Positions 47,814-59,900 of a DNA stretch of 64,000 nucleotides are shown here, piece after piece. The notes under the pieces were generated by a model that searched no databases, was not told the origin of the DNA, and saw nothing but the letters and a program-made list of their open reading frames with translations. Position 1 is the stretch's first letter. Each line of letters starts with the position of its first letter. The translations under genes were made by a program, and so were the position numbers. The stretch comes from Blastomyces gilchristii SLH14081 (taxonomy: Eukaryota > Ascomycota > Eurotiomycetes > Onygenales > Ajellomycetaceae): contig NW_003101674.1 in assembly GCF_000003855.2 (NCBI RefSeq), positions 1,846,814 to 1,910,813 on the forward strand, given 5' to 3'.

Positions 47814-50690
47814 GATTATGATAAATCTTTCTATATTAAGATAGATGTATCTGAATGAGCTATTAGAGACACTCTTCTACAGATGAGTAAGAATGACAAG
47901 CTGTATCTGATGATGTATAATAATAGAAAACTATCAGACACTGAGCTCAATTACTCAGTATATAAAAAAAAATTGCTAGTAATTAAGCATGTGCTGATGT
48001 TATGAGATAGATATATTGATAACAGATATATGATAACAGTGATTATGAATCATAAGAGTGTCATCTATCTACAATCAATGATGAAATCTTTCAAATACTT
48101 AGTATGTTAAATCTCAGAGTTTCAAGTATACAATCTTAATATCAAATACTGAAAGAGATTAAATACTGTAATATCTAATGCAATCAGTTATAGATCCGAT
48201 TTCATAAGTGAGAGTTCTGTGAATCAGATATAAGAGAAGTTTGTATTAAACACACTGAGAGAATACAAGAAATCAGAATGAGTAAATATAATAATCTCTC
48301 ACTTGAAGAATAGTAAGATGTCAGATGATAAGCATCTTATAAAAGTGATAGAAGAGATACTTCTGAACTTTAAGCTGAGAAAATTGAAAAATAATGTTGT
48401 GCTTTACTGTGATCTAGAATATGCAGAAGCTCTCTATCTAGAACATCTATTTAAATATGATCTGATGACTCACATGCACAAGGAATTTAATCACTTAGAA
48501 AGCTCTGAACTCATGAGTGTACTCAAATCAAGAGTATAATAGTCAAGCATGGCTGAGAACATTCAGATATACACTCACAAGTGTCTGAATTGTCAGATTG
48601 TGAATAAATCTAAGAAAGGATTAGAATATGAGAAAGTACAATATCAGATGAAGTGTATGATATAACTGTTTAAATAATGAGAGATAAATCTCATAGACAT
48701 ACTACTGTGAACATTAAATGAAAATTGATGAATAATCACTGCTATTGATTATGCTACTGACTGGCCAGTCACAAAAGCAGTTTCAGAGATGATAGAGAAG
48801 ATGATAATAAAGTTTCTATATAATAAGATCTATATCATCTTTGAAATACTGCATGAGATTCTAACTGATAACAGTGCAAATCTTGTAGAAGAAGTGATGA
48901 GGCATTTCATGAGTCAGTTACAGACAAGACATTATAGAACAATGCTATATCATCTGTGAATGAACAGAAAGATGAAACACTTCAATGAAATCTTGAGCAA
49001 CATGCTGATAAAATATCTAGTCAGCAAGTCTATGAGATTATGAGATGAATATCTTAGTCAGACACTATTAGTCACGCGAATTCAGCAGCATGCAGTCTTC
49101 AAGTGTTCATCATTCTATCTGTTGTATGAATTGCATTTCCACATCCTGAAGAATGCTTTGAAAAAGGTGAGAAAGAGAATAGCAATTGTGAATACAGTAG
49201 GAATAACAGTTACAGACATAACAGTTGTGAATGTGAAACTAAGAGTGAAAGAGATCAGTCATATATGTGTAAAAGCTAATAAGTTACTTCTGAACTGAGC
49301 AATTCAATCAAAAAGAATACAAGACTCACTAGTTAAGAAATTGAGTCTCAAGTAGACTGGCCGCCGGGATTATGAATTTCATGTTTGATCTCATTTGATC
49401 TGATCTCATACATTTCTTGGCATGAATCCCGCTGAGACTAATTATTAAACAAATATACAAAGTGACTATATATCAGATCTCAAAATGAAATCATGACTTG
49501 AAAAAAATAAGAAAGTGGTCTCATTTAGTCTCATTTAGTCTCATTCTTGGCATAAAGTTACTATTTTTAGACATTTTAAGGTTTTTTTTAGACTATTTTT
49601 AATTTTTTAAAAAGTAACACTTTTTGGTAACACTCAAATGAGATTTAAAGTCATTTAAAGCAATAAAAATAATTTAAATTCAGAAGTGAAAATCATGATC
49701 TCATTTGAAAAATATGATAAGAGTAGACAGTAAGTCTCACTGAGACAGTATGAGACTACTATCTAATGATAGAACTGTGTAATGAGATCTGTCAAATTGG
49801 TAATGAGACTATCAAAAATTCTGGTCCTGGTCTCAGACACGGTCACACGGTCAGTCTAGTCTCAAGATGAAAACATAAGTTCTCATATGTAATAAGAGTT
49901 CTGAGAAGTTTCAATCTAGGTGATTTAAGCTCTATAAAATACTCAAATCACATTCTCTGAGAATATACACATTGATAGAATTAGAGGGACAGATCTTATT
50001 CAACTTAATAAATGATTCATGTCTTATAAAGATAAAGATATAAGATCTGAGTGAATCATAATCATCTACAGCACTCTCATCAGTATTGAAGAAGAAGAGA
50101 CTTATAATTAAAAAGTCTTGCAAAGTAAGAGAAATCATAGACACTTATGAATCAGATGATCTCACTTATTTCAATCTTTTCACAATTATAAGAAAAGAAT
50201 GAGAAGAAATGAAGAAATTAGATGAACATCACACTTTAATAAGTAATGAGACTGTAGTCAGTTGTATGATAACACACTGCAGACAGTGAATGCAATACAG
50301 TAAAAAGCAGTCTCAAAGTAACAGACTTACATATGAATCAGGTCACAGAAGAAAAAGAAATTCAGAGTTGAATTTAACTGTTTATATCAGTTCAATTACA
50401 GAGATAACAGAGGATGAAGTATCTGAAACATCTGTGAACATGTGAGACTAAGTCATCTTGACCTCTGAGAATGCTCAGAGATCAGATGAGATTAGTTTTA
50501 ATAGGCTGTTCACTGTAGTGATCTAAGAAGGTGAAGAGAGACAGTATAATGCATGAGATAGAATTATAAAAGATAAAAGCTGCTGAATCTAGTCACTGAA
50601 CACTGTATTATATAGAGATTGTGTAAGAGTGATGACTAGCAGACAAAGAAAAAGTGTAAGAAAAGGAAAATAAATTGATCATCAACTGTA
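47814..50690 (+). pseudogene. GypB-3 pol, RNase H to C-terminal extension
   Basis: RNase H resumes right after the target duplication. Integrase is near 48290-49060: frame 48303-48539 holds H-K-E-F-N-H-L-E, then C-L-N-C near 48590; the D-N-S motif lies near 48865. The C-terminal extension starts near 49130, is split by MITE-4, and resumes at 49867 to about 50690. Stops mostly TGA. Confidence 0.82.
49353..49858 (+). mobile_element. MITE-4, hAT-like MITE in GypB-3
   Basis: 506 bp, TAGACTGGCC...GGTCAGTCTA; 8-bp duplication GTCTCAAG at 49345-49352 and 49859-49866. The empty site is readable in GypB-2 near 14638. Moderately mutated: its ends keep ggccgccggg and cacggtcacacgg. Confidence 0.93.
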
Positions 50691-50699
50691 AGAATTAGC

Positions 50700-52686
50700 T
50701 GCAAAAGACAAATGTTATTATACATACTTCATTCATTTTCATATATCATATATTTAATCTATTTTCAACATCACATCATCTGAAAAATGTCAAAAATAAA
50801 GAAAATCTCAAAACTCAAGATCTGTAAGAAATTTGAGAGCTGTAAGCTACTCTTACAATAACACTGTGTATATCTTCAATTTCTCTACTGCTCTGTATAC
50901 AACATTAATATTATTTATCACAAGATTGACTGAAATGCCAATATAGAAATGTGTATGTATATGTGTAGAAAAATTGAAGAAGAGCACAGAACTTACAGAA
51001 TCAGAAGTCAGAACAGAGAGAATGAAGATAGAAGAAATAGAAGAAGAAGAAGACACAGAATCAGACAAATAATGATAAGAGTTATCTGAGACTAAATGCA
51101 TATAATCTGATGTGCACACAACCTTCTCTGCAGAGAAGAAAAAGAAAGCACTGAAAGAAGCTTGAGAATAGAAGAGAGTAGTCTTAGTAATGTTATCATC
51201 TTCAATTAAAATGACCTCTGACACCAGAGTAACTAAGAACTATTGTTAGTATATGAAACTGTAAAAAGCAGAGATAACAATTACTGAATAAACACTCACT
51301 GGCCTTAGAATTGTATGTATAATTACAACACACATGAGGTGTCTCAGAAAGAGAGAGAGAGATATGAGAAAATGCAGAAAGCAGAACACAGTATACAAAT
51401 GATTTATTCTCACAATGATATCTCAGACAAGATATATAAGCCTCATATCTACAGATATAGAAGAGTATGATATTTATATTTCTATTCTTGAAAACACAGA
51501 TATCTTTCACCTGTATTACAAAGTCAGATGACAGATATCAGAGAATAGACTGATACAGACCTATCATCTCAAAGAAATTTGTCAGAGCAGATATACTCAC
51601 AATATTGAATTTAATAATTGTGAAAAGTTTCTCAGTATCTGTGAACACTATAACTTTGTACACAGTAAAACTCATAATAATTTCCTCTAAGAACAGAAAA
51701 ATCAGTATCAGAAAGAAAAGATAAAAAAGAAAAAGACTTACAATCTTAACACTGTTGAGAAGAGAGATGATTCTCTGATATAAATAAATAATTATCTTAT
51801 CATGAATATTTAAAATAAATGTAATAATTGATATCTGTGACTGAGCTTCAGATAGTTATATTATACACAGTCTTTATATAATAAATCATTCTAGAAGTTG
51901 ATAAGAAAGGCAGAAGTGTATACACTGATAAATGTGATTTATTAAGTCTATACAATATCTTCTTGAAATAAAGAGAGCTAATAATGAAAGCAGAGACAGC
52001 AGAAGCAGAAGAAGCAGAAGTAGTAGAAGTGAGAATTGCAGAAACAGAGATAGTGAGAGAGAGAGAATCAGACACGGAGACAGATATAAGAGATTGAGAG
52101 AGAGTAGCAGAGAAAGAAACAGAGAGAGTAGAGAGAGACATGAAAGATCTGACTATATATAATATAAACAATTTCTTCATTATCATGTTCTTCAAGTTTT
52201 CAATCAATGATTTAAAATTGAGATGTTTATTATTATCAGTGAATGTGAATCTGTCAACATATGAAGATTCTATATAAATCAAAACAAAATATCAGTATCT
52301 GTGTTCATGCAAAACATGATCAGATCTCTGCTAGAAAAAGAAGATCAAGAGTGTATAAGAAGATGAAGAAGATGTGTCATTTATAATAGTATGTTCTGAT
52401 GATTGTTAGAAGATAAACAAGTTCTGATCATATTTCACAATGCATTACACTTACTGCTAATGAACTGCCTGGTATGAGTACTATAATAATGCTTGTTATG
52501 AGAACAGAGAGCCATTGTCAGAAATATGTACAATGTGATAAATAAACAGATAGAAAGAGTTGAACAGAAGAAGGAGTAGAAATCTTGAATGAGATGATAA
52601 TATTCAATGATGATGATAATGAAGAAGATGATTAAAGAATGAAAAAAGTTAGTAAATGAGTGATGTAATATAGTGAAAGTTCTGAA
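50700..52686 (-). pseudogene. GypB-3 pre-LTR block with antisense ORFs
   Basis: Antisense frames of 123 codons (50853-51224), 102 codons (51202-51510) and 144 codons (51848-52282) have counterparts in the other copies. The first is Ser-rich (S-S-S-S-I-S-S-I), the second Cys/Tyr-rich (V-C-C-N-Y-T-Y-N), the third ends N-I-T-I. On this strand a GTAAGT...TTCTTAG pair lies near 51678-51745. The sense strand also has long open segments (around 51540-51880), with one codon TAG in GypB-2 and CAG here, so a sense frame is equally possible. Function unknown. Confidence 0.35.
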
Positions 52687-53060
52687 NNNNNNNNNNNNNN
52701 NNNNNNNNNNNNNNNNNNNNNNNNNNNNNNNNNNNNNNNNNNNNNNNNNNNNNNNNNNNNNNNNNNNNNNNNNNNNNNNNNNNNNNNNNNNNNNNNNNNN
52801 NNNNNNNNNNNNNNNNNNNNNNNNNNNNNNNNNNNNNNNNNNNNNNNNNNNNNNNNNNNNNNNNNNNNNNNNNNNNNNNNNNNNNNNNNNNNNNNNNNNN
52901 NNNNNNNNNNNNNNNNNNNNNNNNNNNNNNNNNNNNNNNNNNNNNNNNNNNNNNNNNNNNNNNNNNNNNNNNNNNNNNNNNNNNNNNNNNNNNNNNNNNN
53001 NNNNNNNNNNNNNNNNNNNNNNNNNNNNNNNNNNNNNNNNNNNNNNNNNNNNNNNNNNNN
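52687..53060. other. Assembly gap (374 N)
   Basis: Left of the gap is the GypB-3 pre-LTR block; right of it is GypA-3 RT on the minus strand. By comparison with GypB-2, GypB-4 and GypA-1 the missing part should be about 140 bp of block, a 168-bp LTR, a target duplication and about 70 bp of GypA-3 RT, some 380 bp. That is close to the number of Ns. Open frames reported across the Ns are not real. Confidence 0.7.
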
Positions 53061-53935
53061 AATTCACACAGAATTGAAGTTCTTTATCTGATTTCTTTGC
53101 AAAGAGAATAGAAGCTGCAGCAGAAGAGTTACTAATATGTATGAATTTCTTATTCAATAGATCATTAAGTGTCTTTCAAATAAGAAGAAGTTCATCTTAA
53201 GACATATTATAAAGAGAGTCTCATAATAACTCAGAATTCTTATTATTCTTTTTTTCTAACTTGATACTGTGATTTACTTCTAAGTCTTGTAAGAGAGGTA
53301 TATTTATAATATTATCTCATCAGAAGATATCTAGATATTTGTGATATTATTAAGAGAGTTTTATATGAGAATATGTTATTATAGTATAAGATAACTTCTG
53401 TAGAGCTTTCTTAATATTGATCAGACTGATGAAATAGATTATTATATAGTTCTACTATTAATAATCTTTTCAGTGACTTCTTTTTCAGAGTATTTCATAA
53501 GTGTTGACAGAGATCTGTGTCAGATTCATAGTCTTATGAATATCATCTTTGTGAACTCTATTATTGTTAGAGAATATTAAGTTTCTATTTTAAGTGTTTA
53601 ATAAAATGTCTTATTCAGATAGTCAGACAAGTTCTAATATGAGATTATAATCAAGATCATTAACTTCATATATATAGACATCTTTATGTTGATATTCTTC
53701 AATATCTATGTTTAGCTTTATCATGTAACAGATGTAAATGTTCTTTGAGTCATCAAATTCTGTGAGAAGTTGAGGTTTTAATAAGAGAATACACTGAAGA
53801 TTATAATATCTTATAACTGAAGATTTAATCATTGTATAATAACATAGACCACTGTCTATCATAGCTTTCATATTATATATGTTATTAATCACAGTAGATA
53901 GAAGAATCACATTTATTGTTATTTTTTCTTGGAAT
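53061..53935 (-). pseudogene. GypA-3 pol, protease and RT start
   Basis: Protease in the open frame 53623-53910 with A-M-I-D-S-G intact, the best protease site among the three GypA copies. RT begins leftwards, with F-A-K-K-S-D-K-E-L-Q-F-C-V-N near 53063-53105. Colinear with GypA-1 6272-7130. Confidence 0.83.
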
Positions 53936-53939
53936 TATT

Positions 53940-54651
53940 GTTATCTGATCTCTTCAAGCTTCTGTTTATAAATTTGAACAGAAGCTACTCTTTTCTCTGT
54001 TTCATTGAGATATCTTCATAGTTATCCTCTGAATCTTTCTTCAATGTTATGTGATTGATATATACTGTCAGTATTAATCTTTCTTTTGAATGAGAAGACT
54101 AGACTGACTGTGTAACCGTGTCTGAGACCAGGATCAGATTTTTTGATAGTTTCATTATCAATTTGACTGATCTTATTACACAGTTTTAACATTAGATAGT
54201 AGTCTCATACTGTCTCAGTGAGACTTACTGTCTACTCTTATCACATTTTTCAAATGAGATCATGATTTCCACTTCTCAATTTAAATTATTTTTATTGCTT
54301 TAAATGACTTTAAATCTCATTTGAGTATTATCAAAAAGTGTTACTTTTTAAAAAATTAAAAATAGTCTAAAAAAAACCTTAAAATGTCTAAAAATAGTAA
54401 CTTTATGTCAAAAATGAAACTAAATGAGATCAAATGAGATCACTTTCTCATTTTTTTCAAGTCATGGTTTCATTTTAAGATCTGATATATAGTCACTTTG
54501 TATGTTTTTTTGATGGCTAGTCTCAGCGGGATTCACATCAAGAAATGTATGAGATCAGACCAAATGAAATCAAATGTGAAATTCATGATCCCGGCGGCCA
54601 GTCTAGAGAAGACACATAGACTGATTGACAGTTGAAAGTGATATGTTTTAG
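53940..54651 (-). pseudogene. GypA-3 gag, C-terminal part, split by MITE-5
   Basis: Reverse complement matches GypA-1 near 6035-6260. MITE-5 sits at 54100-54605. GypB-4 then breaks gag inside the zinc knuckle: the downstream half of the knuckle (I-A-F-N-C region) is just left of 54652, the upstream half is right of 63370. Confidence 0.75.
54100..54605 (-). mobile_element. MITE-5, hAT-like MITE in GypA-3
   Basis: 506 bp, plus strand TAGACTGACT...GGCCAGTCTA; duplication GAGAAGAC at 54092-54099 and 54606-54613. Moderately mutated, keeping cccggcggcc at its end. Confidence 0.93.
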
Positions 54652-54839
54652 TGTCATTCAAAGGTTCCTTTTTGCCAGTGTACGATTACAGGCGTACGCC
54701 GGCTTCTTATATATTGTACGCTAAATTAATTAGTGGCCGCTATGGCCTCTTTACACTTGTAAGCAAGTTCAGAAGCGGCTGTGTTATTATCTGATGATTG
54801 TATGTTCTTCTGAACCACTGTACATTCTTCTGAATTACA
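54652..54839 (-). repeat. GypB-4 3' LTR with a short terminal duplication
   Basis: Plus strand TGTCATTCAAAGG...TTCTGAACCAC, followed by a second, diverged copy of the outermost 21 bp (TGTACATTCTTCTGAATTACA, with some changes) at 54819-54839. The palindrome GGCGTACGCC is intact near 54692. A purine tract fit for a polypurine tract adjoins. Confidence 0.82.
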
Positions 54840-56950
54840 TTCTTTCTCATCAGATTCAGTCATGCTCATGTGATCAGAACATTCATCCTAGCTTCATGCA
54901 GATTAGCACATCACTAGTGTTCACAATCTTGTGACCTATCTCTGATTCAGCTAGTGTCTCATGTACACTCTCACAAAGAAACTTTCACTATATTATATCA
55001 CTCATTTACTAACTTTTCTCATTCTTCAATTATCTTCTTCATCATCATCATCATCAAATGCCACTCTTATTTCATTTCAGATTACTGTCTCTTCTTCTGT
55101 TCAACACCTTCTATCTGTTTATCTATCACATTGTACATGTTTCTAGCAATGACTTCTTGTTCTCATAATAAGCATTCTTGTAGTGCTTTTACTGAGCAGT
55201 TTATTAGCAGTAAGTGTAATGTGTTGTAAAACATGATCAGAACTTGTTTATCTTCTAACAATTGTTAGAATATACTATCATGAATAATACATCTTCTTCA
55301 TCTTCTTATATACTCTTGACTGTTTTCTTCTCAGTGAGTTTCTGATTATGTTTTCTGACATGATTTTATATAAACACAGATGCTGATATATTTGTCTTTA
55401 TTCATATACAATTTTCATATATTGACAGATTCATGTTCACTGATAATAGTGAACTTAATGTTGAATCATTGATTGAGAACTTGAAGAATGTGATAATGAA
55501 GAAATTATCTGTATCATGTATGACTGAGTCTTCTATGTCTTTCTCTGCTTCTTCTATCACTTCTTTCTCTACTGCTCTCTCTCAATCTTCTACACTTATC
55601 TCTGTATCTGATTCTCCTGCTTCTGCTACTTCTGTTTCTGTGATCTTCACTTCTACTACTTCTGGTTTTGTTATCTCTGCTTTTGTTATCAGCTCTCCCT
55701 GTTTTAAGAAGATGTTGTATAGACTTAATGAATCATGTTTCTCAGTGTGTATACTTCTGCTCTTCTTACTAACTCTCAGAATAATTTATTATATAAAGAC
55801 TGTATATAATATAACTATCTAAAGCTTGATCACAGACACTGATTATTACATTCATTTTAAATATTTATAATGAGATAATTATTTATTTATATCAGAGAAT
55901 CATCTCTCTTCTCAACAGTGTTGAGATTGTAAGTCTTTTTCTTTTTCATCTTTTCTTTCTAACACTGATTTTTCTGTTCTTAGAGGAAATTGTTATGAGT
56001 TTTACTATATATAAAGTCATGATATTCACAGATATTAAGAAGCTTTTTACAACTGTAAAGTTCAATATTGTAAGAATATCTGCTCTAATGAATTTCTTTA
56101 AGATAATAGATCTGTATCAGTCTATTCTCTAACATCTGTCATCTGACTTTGTAATGCAGGCAAAAGATATCTGTGTTTTCAGAAATGAGAATATGAATGT
56201 CATACTCTTTTACATCTGTAAGTGTGAGACTCATACATCTTATCTGAGATATCATTGTGAGAATGAGCTGTTTATATACTGTATTCTGCTTTCTACATTT
56301 CTCTGTGTCTCTCTCTCTCTTTCTGAGAGCTTGTGTTGTGTTGTAATTATGTGTAACACTTCTAAAATCAGCAGGTGTTTGTTCAGTAACTGTTCTCATC
56401 TCTGATTTTACAATTTTTATATACTAATAATAGTTCTTAGTTACTCTGATGTCAGAGACTATTCTAATTAAAGATAATAATATCACTGAGACTACTCTCT
56501 TTCATTCTCAAGCTTCTCTCATCACTTTCTCTTCCTTCTCTGCAGAGAAGGTTGTGTGCATATTGAGTTATAAGTATTCAGTCTCAGATGACTTCTGCTG
56601 TTATTTATCTGATTCTGCATCTTCTTCTTCTTCTATTTCTTCTATCTCTATTTTCTCTGCTCTGATTTCTAGTCCTGCAGATTCTGTGCTCTTCTTCAAT
56701 TTCTCTATATATATATATATATATGCATTTCTATATTAGCATTTCAGTCAATCTTGTGATAAATGACATTAATGTTGTATGCAGAGTGATAGAGAAATCA
56801 GAGATATATATAGTATTATTGCAAGAGCAGCTTACAGTTCTTAAATCTCTTACAGATCTTGAGTTTTAAGATTTTCTTTATTTTTGACATTTTTCAGATG
56901 ATGTGATATTGAAAATAGATTAAATGTATGATATATAAAAATGAATAAGA
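54840..56950 (+). pseudogene. GypB-4 pre-LTR block with antisense ORFs
   Basis: Antisense frames: 54954-55229, 55433-55822 (129 codons, Ser/Thr-rich, ends N-I-T-I), 56154-56405 (Cys-rich) and 56449-56739 (Ser-rich). Candidate introns in this orientation: GTAAGTG at 55212 to TTAG near 55270, with CTAAC; and GTAAGTC at 55939 to TTAG at 55982, with CTAAC. The second keeps frame only if AGAG is used as acceptor, or if it is read through as a hydrophobic stretch. An (AT)n run lies near 56705-56724. No family recognised. Confidence 0.35.
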
Positions 56951-59900
56951 TATATATGATAATATTTGTCTTTTACAGCTGACTCTTACAGTTGATGATC
57001 AATTCATTATCTCTTTTCTTTTCTTATGCTTTTTCTTTATCTTCTAGTCACTACTCTCATATAATCTCTATATAATACAGTGTTCAGTGACTAGATTCAG
57101 CAGCTTTCATCTTTTATAATTCTGTCTTACATATTATACTGTCTCTCTTCACCTGCTCAGATCACTACAGCAAATGACTTATTAAAACTAATCTCACTCA
57201 ATCTCTAAGTGTTCTCAGAGGTTGAGATGACTTGATCTCATATGTCTGTGAATATTTCAGATAGTTCATTCTCTGTGATCTCTGCAATTAAACTGATGTA
57301 AACAGTTGAATTCAACTCTAAATCTCTTTTTCTTCTGTGATCTGACTCATGTGCAAGTCTGCTGCTTTGAGACTGCTCTTTACTGTGTTATGTCTGCTGT
57401 CTGTGATGTGTTATTATATGACTAACTAGACTGACCGTGTGACCGTGTCTGGGACCAGGACCAGATTTTTTGATAGTCTCATTACCAATTCGACTGATCC
57501 CATTACGCGGTTTTAACATTAGATAGTAGTCTCATACTGTCCCAGTGAGACTTACTGTCTACTCTTGTCACATTTTCCAAATGAGACCATGATTTTCACT
57601 TCTCAATTTAAATTATTTTTATTGCTTTAAATGACTTTAAATCTCATTTGAGTGTTAACAAAAAGCGTTACTTTTTAAAAAATTAAAAATAGTCTAAAAA
57701 AAACCTTAAAATGTCTAAAAATAGTAACTTTATGTCAAGAATGGGACTAAATGGGACCAAATGGGACCACTTTCTCATTTTTTTCAAGTCATGGTTCCAT
57801 TTTAAGATCTGATATATAGTCACTTTACATGTTTTTTTGATAGCAAGTCCCAGCGGGATTCACGCCAAGAAATGTATGGGACCAGACCAAATGGGATCAA
57901 ACGTGAAATTCATGGTCCCGGCGGCCAGTCTATGACTAACTACAGTCTTATTACTTATTGAAGTGTGACATTCATCTGATTTCTTCATTTCTTCTCATTC
58001 TTTTCTTATAATTATGAAAAGAACAGAATAAGTGAGATTATCTAGTTTGTAAGCATCTATAATTCCTCTTACTTTATGAGACTTTTCAATTGTAAGTCTC
58101 TTCTTTTTCAACACTGATGATAGTGCTGTGAATAATTATAATTCACTCAGATCTTGTATCTTTGCTTTCATAAGTTATGAATCATTTATTAAGTTGTGTA
58201 AGATCTGTCCCTCTGGTTCTTTCAATGCATATATTCTCAGAGAATGTGATTTGAGTATTTTATATGACTCAAATCATCTAGATTAAAACTTCTCAGAACT
58301 CTCATTATATATGAGAACTCACATTCTCATCTTGAGACTTGATTTCTTAACTAGTGAGTCTTGTATTCTTTTCAATTGAATTGCTCAGTTCAGGAGTAAC
58401 TCATTAGCTTTTATATGTATATAACTGATCTCTTTCAATCTTGATTTTATGTCTGCAACTGCTGTTTTCTCTCTCATCTTTTTCAAAGCATTCTCTGAGA
58501 TGCATGAATGCAATTCATACAACAGATAGAATAATGAATGCTTAAAGACTGCATACTGCTGAATTCATGTGACTAATAGTGCCTGACTGAGATATTCATC
58601 TCATAATCTTGTAGACTTGTTCACTAGATATTTTATCAGCATGTTACTCAAGATTTCATTCAAGTGTTTCATCTTCCTGTTTATTCACAGATGATATGAT
58701 GTTGTTCTACAATATCTTATCTGTAACTAACTCATGAAATGCCTCATTACTTCTTCTATAAGATTTGCATTATTATCAGTTAGAATCTCACACAGCATTC
58801 TATAGTTGATATAGATTTTATTATATAGAAACTTCATCATTATCTTCTCTATCATTTCTGAAACTGCTTTTGCAACTGATCAGCTAGTAGTGTAATTAAT
58901 AGCAGTGATTATTCATCAATTTCCATTTGATATTTGCAGCAATATATCTATGAGGTTCACTCTTCATCATTTGAACAGTTGTATTGTATATTTTATCTGA
59001 TATTGTACTTTCTTACATTCTAACTCTTTCTTAGATTCTTTTATAACCTGGTAATTCAGGGACTTGTGAGTGTATATCTGAATGTTCTCAGTCATGCTTA
59101 GTCAGTATACTCTTGATTTGAGTACACTCATGAGTTCAGAGCTTTCTAAGTGACTGAATTTTTTGTGCATGTGAGTTATTAAGTTATGTCTAAATGAAGA
59201 TTCTAGATAGAGAGCTTCTTCATATTCTAGATTATGATAAAGCATAATATTGTTTTTCAATTTCCTCAGCTTAAAGTTCAGAAGTATCTCTTCTACTACT
59301 CTCATGAGACACTTATCATTTAACATCTTATCATTCTTCAAGTGAGAGATCATGATATTCACTCATTCTGATTCCTTGCACTCTCTCAGTGTGTTTAACA
59401 CAAACTTCTCTTGTATCTGATTTGAAGAATTCTCACTCATGAAATTAGATCTGTAACTGATTGTATCAGATATCACAGAGTCTGATCTCTTTCAGTATTT
59501 AATATGAAGATTGTATGCTTGAAACTCTGAGATTCAATGTGCTAAGTGTTTGAAAGGTTTTATCATTGATTATAGATAGACAAGGCTTTTATAATTCATA
59601 ATCACTGTTATTGTATGCCTGTTGTTGATATATCTATCTCATAACATCAGTATGTACTTGATCACTAGTAATTCCTTTTCATACACTGAATAATTGAGCT
59701 CAGTGTCTGATAGTTTTCTATCATTATACATCATCAGATGCTGCTTGCTGTTCTTACTCATCTGTAGAAGAGCATCTCTGATAGCTCATTTGAATATGTC
59801 TATCTTGATGTAGAAAGGTTTATCACAATCTGGTTAAATAAGTACTGAGAATGTTATTATATATTTTCTCAGTATGAGAAAAGTCTCTTCACACATGATA

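Larger units (their letters stand above)
30770..52686 (+). mobile_element. GypB-3: Ty3/gypsy retrotransposon, 3' end lost in N gap
   Basis: 5' LTR 30770-30937, gag, protease, RT, then GypA-2 inserted at 34361-47808 (AATCA duplicated at 34356-34360 and 47809-47813), rest of RNase H, integrase, C-terminal extension split by MITE-4, and the pre-LTR block to 52686. It sits in the RT of GypA-3, so the same relic flanks it on both sides. The 3' LTR is not seen and should lie within the Ns. Confidence 0.87.

Noticed and set aside
52435..53157. 240-codon minus ORF and 134-codon plus ORF across the N run
   Set aside because: They exist only because Ns contain no stops; the two sides belong to different elements.
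55328..55377. GTGAGT...ACACAG at about 55335-55380 as an intron in GypB-4
   Set aside because: Other copies have GCAGC at the donor position, so GTGAGT is probably a product of C-to-T change rather than an ancestral splice site.
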